From Burkholderiales bacterium (GTDB taxonomy: Bacteria > Pseudomonadota > Gammaproteobacteria > Burkholderiales > SG8-41), in assembly GCA_030833315.1 (NCBI GenBank), contig JAURHM010000036.1, forward strand, positions 1-34,382: a DNA stretch of 34,382 nucleotides. The letters run 5' to 3'. Each line of letters starts with the position of its first letter. The stretch's first letter is position 1. Both the position numbers and the translations under genes were made by a program. A model generated the notes under the pieces. That model made no database searches and was not told the DNA's origin. It saw only the letters and a program-made list of their open reading frames with translations. Below are positions 1 through 6,769 of this stretch, one piece after another.

Positions 1-206
1 AGGATGTCCGGTGACATCACCTTGACCACCACCGGCGCCTGCAAACCGTTCATCACGGCATCGACATCGGCAACGCCTTGCGCCACCCGCGACTGCGGTA
101 CCTTGATGCCATGTGCCGCCAGCAATTGTTTGCCGGCGCTTTCGTCCAGCGCATTTCGACCCGCATGTTTGGCTGCCGCGACCGGGTTGTCCTTTTTTGT
201 ATTCAT
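1..206 (-). CDS. ATP-grasp acyl-CoA synthetase (ADP-forming type) subunit, 5' part only
   Basis: Reading the minus strand from an ATG at 206 gives 68 open codons that run off the left edge. The start lies 6 bases after the stop of the biotin carboxylase gene, so it is the next gene of the same operon. The visible residues include ALDESAGKQLLAAHGIKVP and, near the edge, APVVVKVMSPDI. This matches the N-terminal ATP-grasp domain of the beta subunit or beta domain of NDP-forming acyl-CoA/acetyl-CoA synthetases, where GKxLLxxxGIPVP and PVVLKxxSPDIxHKS are usual. Those enzymes interconvert an acyl-CoA plus ADP and phosphate with the free acid, CoA and ATP. In this operon it could make or use the acyl-CoA handled by the carboxylase; that is inference. 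Whether the alpha (CoA-binding) part is fused cannot be seen. Confidence 0.75.
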   Translation of the reverse strand, partial: MNTKKDNPVAAAKHAGRNALDESAGKQLLAAHGIKVPQSRVAQGVADVDAVMNGLQAPVVVKVMSPDI

Positions 207-212
207 GCCCGT

Positions 213-1562
213 TTAAACTTTCTTGCCCGTAACTTCACCGATGATGCCGGTGTGAACGCGGCCCGAACGGAATTGTTCGGAGCGCAGGATATTGATGACG
301 GCCGGAATATTGTGTTTGAGGCCCTGGATATCGAAACCGCCCAGCGCTTCGACCAGTTTGTCTATCGCCGCCTCACGGGTGGCTGCGCGCACGATCACCT
401 TGGCAATCATCGGATCGTAATGCGGCGTGACGTCGCGGCCTTCGGCATAACCGGTATCAACACGGATGCCCTCGCCTTCCGGCGGACGGAACACCGTCAG
501 CTTGCCGGGTGACGGAAAGAAGTTTTTCGGATCTTCGGCATACACCCGCGCCTGGATCGCATGGCCCTTGATCTCGGCCTTGCCCGGCAGGATGTTGCCG
601 AGTTTTTCACCGGCTGCTGAACGGATCTGCGCGCGCACCAGATCAACACCGGTGACTTCTTCAGTTACGCCGTGCTCCACCTGCAGCCGCGTGTTCATTT
701 CAAGGAAGTTGAAGGAGCCGTCGGCGCCGAGCAGCATTTCCACGGTGCCGATATTGTCGTAACCCATGGTGCGCATGATGCCGGCAATCTGGTCGGCAAC
801 AGCCACAGCCTTGTCACGCGGGATCAGCGGACCCGGCGCTTCTTCAATCACTTTCTGGTTACGGCGCTGGGTCGAGCAGTCGCGTTCAAACAGGTGCATC
901 GCGTCGCCATGCCGGTCACCGAGTATCTGGAACTCGACATGGCGTGGCCGTTCGATCAGTTTCTCGAGATAAACCTCGGTGGTGCCGAATCCGCGGCTGG
1001 CCATCGATCGTGATCGTTCAACGGCAGTCAACAGTTCTACTTCGTCCTTCGCCGGCAGCATGCCGATGCCACCGCCGCCACCGGCGGGTTTCACCAATAC
1101 CGGAAAACCGATCTTGCGCGCAGCAGCGATGATCACGTCATTGTCATCAGGCAGCACTTCCGAACCCTGCGACATCGGCATGCCGTACTGGGCCGCGAGA
1201 TCACGGGCGCGGGTCTTATGACCCATCGCATCGATCCATTTCGGCGACGGGCCGATGAATTGCGCACCGGCGTCGATCACTTTCTGCGCGAACCCGGCGT
1301 TCTCCGACAGGAAGCCGTAGCCCGGATGCAGGCCGTCGGCGCCGGATTTTTTCAGCACCTCGATGATGGTGTCCTGATTGAGATAACTTTCGCGCGCTGG
1401 TGCAGGGCCGATAGCGAAAGTCTGGCTGGCCATTTCGAGATAAGGCGCATGGTGATCGGCTTCCGAATAAACCGCCACCGACGGAATATTCATCGCATTC
1501 AGCGCACGGAGCACGCGGGCGGCAACTGCGCCGCGGTTTACCACCAGTACTTTATTGAACAT
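213..1562 (-). CDS. Biotin carboxylase subunit of an acyl-CoA carboxylase (divergent)
   Basis: 449 residues, the length of a biotin-carboxylase-only subunit. It uses ATP and bicarbonate to carboxylate biotin on the carrier protein. The fold is complete: N-terminal domain from residue 3, ATP-grasp region at about 115-330, and C-terminal domain to 449. Catalytic residues by E. coli AccC numbering are present: K116, K158, E275, E288, N290, R292. It departs from the usual sequence at several motifs: NRGAVAAR (9-16) instead of NRGEIAVR, GGGGGIGM (161-168) where the Arg of GGGGRGM is usual, RRNQK with N235 where His is usual, and VEHGVTE instead of VEHPVTE. There is no fused biotinyl domain; the carrier is the separate 73-residue gene. 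The start is chosen because MFNKVLVVNRG matches the family N-terminus; the Shine-Dalgarno is weak. The substrate of the complex is unknown. Confidence 0.93.
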   Translation of the reverse strand: MFNKVLVVNRGAVAARVLRALNAMNIPSVAVYSEADHHAPYLEMASQTFAIGPAPARESYLNQDTIIEVLKKSGADGLHPGYGFLSENAGFAQKVIDAGAQFIGPSPKWIDAMGHKTRARDLAAQYGMPMSQGSEVLPDDNDVIIAAARKIGFPVLVKPAGGGGGIGMLPAKDEVELLTAVERSRSMASRGFGTTEVYLEKLIERPRHVEFQILGDRHGDAMHLFERDCSTQRRNQKVIEEAPGPLIPRDKAVAVADQIAGIMRTMGYDNIGTVEMLLGADGSFNFLEMNTRLQVEHGVTEEVTGVDLVRAQIRSAAGEKLGNILPGKAEIKGHAIQARVYAEDPKNFFPSPGKLTVFRPPEGEGIRVDTGYAEGRDVTPHYDPMIAKVIVRAATREAAIDKLVEALGGFDIQGLKHNIPAVINILRSEQFRSGRVHTGIIGEVTGKKV

Positions 1563-1584
1563 CAGATACGGATTCCCGGAACAG

Positions 1585-1630
1585 AATAAAAAAAGAAACG
1601 GGAAGCGCAGCCAATGGGTGTTGGGCGCGC
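1585..1630 (-). terminator. Weak terminator- or attenuator-like hairpin before the biotin carboxylase gene
   Basis: In the 89-bp gap between the second carboxyltransferase gene and the biotin carboxylase gene, the minus strand can form a bulged hairpin (plus positions 1605-1630; GCGC/GCGC plus GCC/GGC and AA/TT segments). After a 6-base spacer comes a T-rich run (plus 1585-1598). The stem is imperfect and the spacer long, so partial attenuation is more likely than full termination. Confidence 0.25.
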
Positions 1631-1651
1631 ACTCCGCGTTTTACGAAGTCA

Positions 1652-3187
1652 TCAGTAGCTGGTCGGCCAGCTGCGCATCAGGTGCTGCCCGACGCCCTTG
1701 GTCATGCGCAGCTTGTAGACATCGAGCATGCGGATCAGGTAATCGCGGGTGTCCTGCGGCTTGATCACCGACTGTGCGGCATACACGGCAGCGAGACCCC
1801 AGACATCGGCGCCCTTGCGGATATCGGCCAGCGCTTCCTCAAAACCGGGTTCACCGTGCCCGACGCCATGAACAATCTTGGTGGCAAAGTCCGGACTCAT
1901 GAAACTGACTTCCGCCGACGGCCAGGCCCCGACTTCGTCGGAATGGCGGCCGCCACCCATGCAGACATAGGCCCGGCCGTAGCTCTTGCGCACGATCACC
2001 GAAATATGCGGCACGGTGACCAGCGTCATCGCGTTCATGAAGTTCATGATCTTGCCAGGTGCGCCGGCGCGTTCGGCTTCGGTGCCGATCTGGAACCCCG
2101 GGGTGTCGACCAGCATCACGAAGGGGATGTTGAACGAATCGCACATGACGATGAAATCAACAATCTTGCGGCAGGCGTCGGCGTCCAGCGCGCCGCCGCG
2201 ATGCAGCGGATTGTTGGCGATGATGCCCACCGATTTGCCGCCGAGGCGCGCCAGCGCCGTTACCGCGCTTTTGCCGAAACGCGGTTTCATTTCGAGCAAC
2301 GAATCCTTGTCGACGATGCACTTGATCACCTTCTTCATGTCGTACACCTGCGTGCGGCTCTCGGGCAGGATATCGAACACTTTCGCCATGTCGGCGCCTG
2401 AACCCGCCGGCACCGGCGCATCCGGCGGTGCTTCGCGGTGATGGCTGGGCATATACGAGAGAAATTTCTTGATCTGGTCGAATACCTCTTCTTCGGTGTC
2501 GGCAAACTGGTCGATCAGGCCAGTGGTTTCCGCATGCAGGCGCCAGCCGCCCAGATCTTCAGCGGCGACTTTTTCGCCCAGCGCCATCGATACCAGGCCG
2601 GGACTTGACACCGCCATGATCGCGCTCTTGTGCATGATCGCGAAATCGGACTGGCACATCAGCCAGGTCGATGAACCGAAGGACGGTCCGAAAGCGGCAG
2701 CAGCCATTGGCACTTCGCGCATGCGGCGGAACTGAGTGTTGTCATTACCGAGCAGCAAGCCCATGCCGCGCGAACCCATCGCATCCGGCAAGCGCGCACC
2801 GGTGGACTCACCGATCAGCACCAGCGGCATGCCGCGCTCGGTGGCGGTGCGCTTCATGTGGCCGATTTTTTTGCTGTTGGTCGCCGAGGTCGATGCCCCC
2901 TTCACCGTGAAGTCGTTGACCACCAGACAGACATCGCGGCCATCGATGCGGCCGAAGCCGGCGAGTTTGCCGTCGGTCTGCGTTTCATCTTCCTGTTCGG
3001 CATAAACACCCGAAGAACCGAAAAGACCTGATTCAATAAACGAACCCTTATCCATCAGGTAGTCGATGCGCTGACGCGCGTTCCAGATGCCCTTGGCGCT
3101 GCGCTTCGCATATTTCTCTTCACCGCCACCGGCCAGCGCCTTGGCGCGGCGGGCTTCATATTCCTGCAGCAATGCTTCGAATGCCAT
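1652..3187 (-). CDS. Acyl-CoA carboxylase carboxyltransferase subunit (PccB-like), copy 2
   Basis: 511 residues, the usual length of a single-chain carboxyltransferase with N and C crotonase-like lobes. It transfers CO2 from carboxybiotin to an acyl-CoA. The N lobe shows VNDFTVKGASTSATNSKKI and the acyl-CoA oxyanion segment ESTGARLPDAMGSRGMG. The C lobe shows NNPLHRGGALDADACRK, LVDTPGFQIG and the biotin-side oxyanion segment GRAYVCMGGG. Unusually, a second full-length carboxyltransferase gene lies just upstream (gap 33 bp). The two proteins align over their whole length but differ clearly, so this is not a recent duplication. They may form a mixed hexamer or serve two substrates. Known family members use propionyl-, acetyl-, methylcrotonyl- or geranyl-CoA; which applies here cannot be read from sequence. 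Confidence 0.9.
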   Translation of the reverse strand: MAFEALLQEYEARRAKALAGGGEEKYAKRSAKGIWNARQRIDYLMDKGSFIESGLFGSSGVYAEQEDETQTDGKLAGFGRIDGRDVCLVVNDFTVKGASTSATNSKKIGHMKRTATERGMPLVLIGESTGARLPDAMGSRGMGLLLGNDNTQFRRMREVPMAAAAFGPSFGSSTWLMCQSDFAIMHKSAIMAVSSPGLVSMALGEKVAAEDLGGWRLHAETTGLIDQFADTEEEVFDQIKKFLSYMPSHHREAPPDAPVPAGSGADMAKVFDILPESRTQVYDMKKVIKCIVDKDSLLEMKPRFGKSAVTALARLGGKSVGIIANNPLHRGGALDADACRKIVDFIVMCDSFNIPFVMLVDTPGFQIGTEAERAGAPGKIMNFMNAMTLVTVPHISVIVRKSYGRAYVCMGGGRHSDEVGAWPSAEVSFMSPDFATKIVHGVGHGEPGFEEALADIRKGADVWGLAAVYAAQSVIKPQDTRDYLIRMLDVYKLRMTKGVGQHLMRSWPTSY

Positions 3188-3220
3188 GTTAAATATCCAA
3201 TAAAAACAATTAGTTATAAA

Positions 3221-4789
3221 TCAAGGCCGTACGCCGGCGCGATACTTGGGTCCGAGCTGGCTGGCCAGACGCCCCTGCATCGCATCGATAAACTGGCAAA
3301 GGTAAGGACGGGTCTCGCGCGGATCAATCAGGTCTTCAATGGCAAAGGCTTCAGCGGTTCGGAAGGGTGAGGCCAGCTGTTTCAATTCAGCTTCGATTTC
3401 CCGTTCGCGTGCGGCAGGATCCGGCGCGCTTTCGATTTCACGACGGTAGGCCGCTTTGACGCCGCCCTCTACCGGCAAGGAGCCCCACTCGCCCGACGGC
3501 CAGGCAATCTTGAAATTCAGTCCGGCGCGATCAATGAAGCCGCCGCCGGCGACGCCGTAACATTTGCGTACGATTACCGTGAACATCGGCACTTTGACCT
3601 GTCCGAGAATATAGCGCGTGCGCACGCCTTCTCGCAGGATGGCATCGGCTTCGGATTCGCGACCTACCATCAGGCCCGGAATATCGGCGAAGAGGATGAT
3701 CGGGATATTGAACATGTCGCAAAGCTCGGCAAAGTGGCCTTGCTTGCGCGCCGCCTTGACGTCCATGATGCCGCCGACCATCGGATTGCTGGCGATGATG
3801 CCGACGACCTTGCCGTTCATCCGCGCCAGCGCGGTGATCACGGCCTTGCCGAAAGTCGGCTGGATTTCAAAAAAAGAATCGCGGTCGACGATCATGCCGA
3901 CCAGTTTTTTCATGTTGTAGGCCTGGCGGTTGGAGCGCGGCACGATGCTGGCCAGCGCATCTTCGCAGCGGTCCACCGGATCACCGATGTTTTCAACCGG
4001 CGGCAGTTCCCACACGTTTTGCGGCATGTATGACAGGAAGCGGCGGATCTGTTCAAAACAGTCCTGTTCGTTTTCCGCAACGTTATCGATGGTGCCGGCA
4101 GTATCGACTGCGATCTTGGTGCCGCCCAGTTCGTCCTTGTGCAGCTTTTCGCCGAAGGCCCGTTCGACCACCGGCGGCCCTGCTGCAAAAATCTGGCCGG
4201 TGCCTTTGACCATGATCGACCAGTGGGCGAGGATTGCGCGCATCGAGGGTCCGCCGGCGGTCGTACCCATCACCGCCGACACCACCGGCACCTGGCCCAG
4301 CAATTCGACCGAGCGTTCGATGCCGTCCTGGCCGTAACCGGGAACGACGGTGTAACCCTTGCGCTTGGCGGTGTTGACGGTGCCGCCGGTACCGTCGATC
4401 AGGTTGATCAGCGGGATCCTGTACTCAAAAGCGAGGTCCTCGATGAAGCCACCCTGCCCACCTTTTCGGCGATCGCTGCCGAAACCGGTACCGGCACGAA
4501 TGGTGTAATCCTCGCCACCGATGGCGACCGGGCGCCCGTTGATGCAGCCTAGGCCCATCACATAAGGCGCCGGTTCGAAGCTTTTCAGTTGTCCGTCGGC
4601 GTCATAAGTCGCCTTACCGGCCAGTTTGCCGACCTCGCGAAACGACCCCGGATCGGCCAGTGCAGCCACGCGCTCCCGGACCGTCAGCTTGCCCTGGGCG
4701 TGGTGTTTGGCCACGGCTTCCGCGCCACCGCAGGCCTCCGCCAGCAGGCGTCGCCGTTGAAGCTCGTCGATTTCAGGCTGCCAGCTCAT
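3221..4789 (-). CDS. Acyl-CoA carboxylase carboxyltransferase subunit (PccB-like), copy 1
   Basis: 522 residues with the two-lobe carboxyltransferase fold. The N lobe carries GGEDYTIRAGTGFGSDRRKGGQ, LIDGTGGTVNT and MGTTAGGPSMRA; the C lobe carries ASNPMVGGIMDVKAARKQGHF, FADIPGLMVG and RKCYGVAGGGF. The C lobe resembles other decarboxylase/carboxyltransferase families as much as PccB. It comes second in the operon, 92 bp after the biotinyl carrier gene and 33 bp before the second carboxyltransferase gene. The ATG at 4789 opens MSWQPEIDELQRRR, a typical family N-terminus, although no Shine-Dalgarno is visible in front of it. Role by family: carboxybiotin to acyl-CoA transfer in the cytoplasm. 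Substrate not determined. Confidence 0.9.
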   Translation of the reverse strand: MSWQPEIDELQRRRLLAEACGGAEAVAKHHAQGKLTVRERVAALADPGSFREVGKLAGKATYDADGQLKSFEPAPYVMGLGCINGRPVAIGGEDYTIRAGTGFGSDRRKGGQGGFIEDLAFEYRIPLINLIDGTGGTVNTAKRKGYTVVPGYGQDGIERSVELLGQVPVVSAVMGTTAGGPSMRAILAHWSIMVKGTGQIFAAGPPVVERAFGEKLHKDELGGTKIAVDTAGTIDNVAENEQDCFEQIRRFLSYMPQNVWELPPVENIGDPVDRCEDALASIVPRSNRQAYNMKKLVGMIVDRDSFFEIQPTFGKAVITALARMNGKVVGIIASNPMVGGIMDVKAARKQGHFAELCDMFNIPIILFADIPGLMVGRESEADAILREGVRTRYILGQVKVPMFTVIVRKCYGVAGGGFIDRAGLNFKIAWPSGEWGSLPVEGGVKAAYRREIESAPDPAAREREIEAELKQLASPFRTAEAFAIEDLIDPRETRPYLCQFIDAMQGRLASQLGPKYRAGVRP

Positions 4790-4832
4790 GCTGGTGAATT
4801 CATATTACTTGTTTAAATACAGTTAGTTATTT

Positions 4833-4873
4833 GTAAGCGTGCACTTGCACTCGATCATTGAGTGTTCGCTTAC
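4833..4873 (-). other. Hairpin between biotinyl carrier and carboxyltransferase genes
   Basis: GTAAGCG (4833-4839) pairs with CGCTTAC (4867-4873), and inside it CACTC (4848-4852) pairs with GAGTG (4860-4864). The hairpin sits in the 92-bp spacer after the carrier gene stop. There is no U-run directly after it on the minus strand, so it looks like an RNA-processing or stability element rather than a terminator. It may allow more carrier than carboxyltransferase to be made; that is inference. Confidence 0.35.
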
Positions 4874-4881
4874 TACAAGAC

Positions 4882-5103
4882 TCACTCTTCGATGATCGCG
4901 ACAACCTGACCTTCGGAGACCGGATCTTTTTCCCTGACCAGAATTTCCTTTACCGTGCCGCCGTCTTCGGTGATGACGGGGATTTCCATTTTCATCGACT
5001 CGATGACGATCAGCACATCGCCGCCTTCGACCTTGTCACCGGGCTTGGCTTTGAGCTGCCAGACGGTGCCGGTGATTTCGGATTTGACTTCAATACGGGC
5101 CAT
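4882..5103 (-). CDS. Stand-alone biotinyl carrier protein (73 aa)
   Basis: 73 residues, consisting only of a biotinyl/lipoyl-attachment domain. The biotinylation motif is IESMKMEIPV with the acceptor at K38, preceded by GTVWQLKAKPGDKVEGGDVL. It lacks the N-terminal extension and Pro/Ala linker of AccB (about 150 residues), so it is the small carrier used by acyl-CoA carboxylases rather than the housekeeping carrier of fatty acid synthesis. It would be biotinylated by BirA and shuttle carboxybiotin between the biotin carboxylase and the carboxyltransferases encoded downstream. The start ATG at 5103 has a strong Shine-Dalgarno, GAGGAG, 7-8 bases upstream. It is the first gene of the minus-strand operon and faces the GntR gene. 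Confidence 0.92.
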   Translation of the reverse strand: MARIEVKSEITGTVWQLKAKPGDKVEGGDVLIVIESMKMEIPVITEDGGTVKEILVREKDPVSEGQVVAIIEE

Positions 5104-5139
5104 GGTCGTGCTCCTCAGGTTCGGTCTGTTTAATAGGGG

Positions 5140-5168
5140 ATCCTAGTCTTGGCTCATTTTGTTGTCAA
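5140..5168 (-). promoter_or_regulatory. Sigma70-type promoter for the carboxylase operon
   Basis: On the minus strand, TTGACA (5168-5163) and TAGGAT (5145-5140) are separated by exactly 17 bases. The -35 is perfect and the -10 matches 4 of 6. The predicted start near 5133 leaves a leader of about 30 bases carrying the GAGGAG ribosome site of the biotinyl carrier gene. Confidence 0.6.
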
Positions 5169-5186
5169 GAAGATTGTTGACAATCT
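5162..5186. promoter_or_regulatory. Dyad operator, likely site of the adjacent GntR/FadR-type regulator
   Basis: Two overlapping inverted repeats are visible. TTGTCAA (5162-5168) and TTGACAA (5177-5183) are mirror arms 8 bases apart. AGATTGT-TG-ACAATCT (5171-5186) is a perfect 7-bp-arm palindrome. The core TTGTTGACAA fits the half-site pattern known for the FadR subfamily of GntR regulators (T-n-GT...AC-n-A). The arms overlap the -35 boxes of both divergent promoters, so binding should block both and give repression with autoregulation. The regulator-site pairing is inferred from position. Confidence 0.6.
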
Positions 5187-5205
5187 TACAAAGTGATCGT
5201 ATCTT
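5177..5205 (+). promoter_or_regulatory. Sigma70-type promoter for the GntR regulator gene
   Basis: TTGACA (5177-5182) is perfect and is followed after 17 bases by TATCTT (5200-5205; 4 of 6). The predicted start near 5212 is only a few bases before the ATG at 5216, so the mRNA may be nearly leaderless, which fits the lack of a clear Shine-Dalgarno. Confidence 0.5.
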
Positions 5206-5215
5206 GGAATCCATC

Positions 5216-5938
5216 ATGACCACCCCAGGCCATCCCGCAACCAACGATTTGGTGATGCAGCTACGGATCGACGCGCCCCTGACGCAATCGCTACCCGAGC
5301 AGATTGCGAATCAGCTGTCTGCGCGCATCGTGTCCGGCGCCTATGCGCCCGGGCAGCGCATCATGGAACAGGCGGTGGCAGCGGAATTCGAAGTCAGCCG
5401 CGGACCGGTGCGCGAAGCGCTGCGGCTGCTGGAAAAAGAAGGGCTGGTCATCATCCTCGCCCGGCGCGGCGCCCAGGTCACCAATCCGACCATTGAAGAG
5501 GTCAACGAAATCTTCGATATCCGCGCCATGCTCAACGGCCTGCGCGACCGGCTGATCGCCGAAAGCCCGCAACGCGATGCCCTGCTGCCGCTGATCGAAG
5601 AGGACATCCGGCGCCTGGTCCAGGCTGCCGAGCTGCCCGGCAACGGCGATGAATACATTGAAACCGTCACCCGGCTGAACCGTCTGCTGACGCAAGCCGC
5701 CGGTAACCGCCGGCTTCAAACAATCCTCGGCTCACTCGCCGTGCAGACCGTGCGCTACACCCGGCTGGGACTGTCATCGGCAGACCGCCGCAGACAATCG
5801 GTCCGTCACTGGCAGGGTTTGCTGCAGGCCATCCACGACGGCGACGGTGATGCGGCAGAGCGTATTGCCCGACAACGCGTGATCGATTCGCGCGATGCCG
5901 CCGTGGATTTGCTGCGCGCACAACAAGCTGCCGCCTGA
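5216..5938 (+). CDS. GntR-family transcriptional regulator, FadR/FCD subfamily
   Basis: 240 residues from the ATG at 5216. An in-frame TTG at 5159 would add 19 residues but lies inside the operator, so it is rejected. The N-terminal winged helix-turn-helix spans about residues 18-80 (SLPEQIANQLSARIVSGAYAPGQ, then VSRGPVREALRLLEKEGLV, then a RRGAQV wing). A helical C-terminal FCD-type effector domain follows, starting EEVNEIFDIRAMLNGL. FCD regulators usually bind an acyl-CoA or organic acid and leave DNA on binding. Divergent position and the shared dyad suggest it represses the carboxylase operon and itself, with an acyl-CoA or acid of that pathway as the ligand; this is inference. Confidence 0.88.
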   Translation: MTTPGHPATNDLVMQLRIDAPLTQSLPEQIANQLSARIVSGAYAPGQRIMEQAVAAEFEVSRGPVREALRLLEKEGLVIILARRGAQVTNPTIEEVNEIFDIRAMLNGLRDRLIAESPQRDALLPLIEEDIRRLVQAAELPGNGDEYIETVTRLNRLLTQAAGNRRLQTILGSLAVQTVRYTRLGLSSADRRRQSVRHWQGLLQAIHDGDGDAAERIARQRVIDSRDAAVDLLRAQQAAA

Positions 5939-5946
5939 GTTCGTGG

Positions 5947-5975
5947 TTGTGCGGCCCATGGCCGCCGCTTAAGAT
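5947..5975 (+). promoter_or_regulatory. Possible promoter for the SH3-domain protein gene
   Basis: TTGTGC (5947-5952) and TAAGAT (5970-5975) are 17 bases apart, a moderate sigma70 match. The spacer contains an inverted repeat, GCGGCC-CAT-GGCCGC (5951-5965), just after the GntR stop codon, which has no T-run and is a poor terminator. Confidence 0.35.
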
Positions 5976-5987
5976 ACGGCTCCATTC

Positions 5988-6003
5988 TTCCGGGACCCCG
6001 GAA
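5988..6003. repeat. Perfect 16-bp dyad upstream of the SH3-domain gene
   Basis: TTCCGGG-AC-CCCGGAA is a perfect 7-bp-arm inverted repeat 20 bases before the ATG at 6024. It is either an operator just downstream of the candidate promoter or a small mRNA hairpin in the leader. No cognate factor can be named. Confidence 0.35.
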
Positions 6004-6023
6004 CCCCAGAGTCTCACAATTCG

Positions 6024-6728
6024 ATGCCTGCGTCGTTAATCAAAAACCTGTTGATCCACACCGGCTGTGCCGCGCTGCTCGCACTGGGCCTGAATGCGGG
6101 TGCAGCAACACCCGAGGCCGATCCCGTCTTCGTGCCGCGCGATGAAGCTGTCAGCGATTTGTCATGGATCCGCTTCCGCGACCGATTGCTGACAGCCATC
6201 CAGCAGCGCGACCGCAAATTTGTGCTCGGCATTGTTGACCGCAATGTGCGCAACGGATTGGAACGACCGCGCGGCATGGAAGAATTCATCCGGCAGTGGG
6301 AACCCGATGCCGAAAACAGTCCTTTGTGGCGTGAACTGCCGCGGGCGCTGCAGCTCGCCGCCGCCTGGTACCGCCACGAGCATATGCCGCGCAGCCTGTG
6401 CGCGCCTTATGTCTTGCCGCAATGGCCCAAGGATCTTGATCCACATGGATACGGGGCAATCACTGCAAAACAAACCGAGGTACGCAGCGGACCGTCAGGC
6501 AGCGCTGCCGTGCAGGGCACGCTGGGCCATGTCATCGTACGGGTTGCGGATTGGGAAGTCGATGACAGGGACCCCGACAGCAAGCAGAAATGGGTGCGCA
6601 TCCGGACGCAGGACCGTGACGGTTATATCCCTGAAGAACATATCCGCAGCCCGATCGAACATCTGGCCTGTTTCCGCAAAAGCGAAAACGGCTGGCGCCT
6701 GACTTCCTTCCTCGCCGCCGGCGAGTAA
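6024..6728 (+). CDS. Exported SH3-domain protein of unknown role
   Basis: 234 residues. The N-terminus (MPASLIKNLLIHTGCAALLALGLNAGAATPEA) is a signal peptide with likely cleavage near residues 27-28, so the protein should be periplasmic or cell-envelope bound. Residues about 46-135 form an uncharacterised helical part (WIRFRDRLLTAIQQRDRKFVLGIVD). Residues about 147-215 are a bacterial SH3-type domain, with AKQTEVRSGPSGSAAVQGTLG and KWVRIRTQDRDGYIPEEHI typical of its strands. Such domains often bind peptidoglycan or peptides. The glycerophosphodiesterase gene follows closely, so the two may be cotranscribed. The Shine-Dalgarno before the ATG is weak. The molecular role is unknown. Confidence 0.75.
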   Translation: MPASLIKNLLIHTGCAALLALGLNAGAATPEADPVFVPRDEAVSDLSWIRFRDRLLTAIQQRDRKFVLGIVDRNVRNGLERPRGMEEFIRQWEPDAENSPLWRELPRALQLAAAWYRHEHMPRSLCAPYVLPQWPKDLDPHGYGAITAKQTEVRSGPSGSAAVQGTLGHVIVRVADWEVDDRDPDSKQKWVRIRTQDRDGYIPEEHIRSPIEHLACFRKSENGWRLTSFLAAGE

Positions 6729-6769
6729 CATGTGAGCCGCATGCGCCGCCTTTTCATCACGGCCGCCTG

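Noticed and set aside
5159-5215. Upstream TTG start for the GntR regulator
   Set aside because: The added 19 residues would be encoded by the operator and promoter sequence; the ATG at 5216 precedes the conserved domain by a normal distance.
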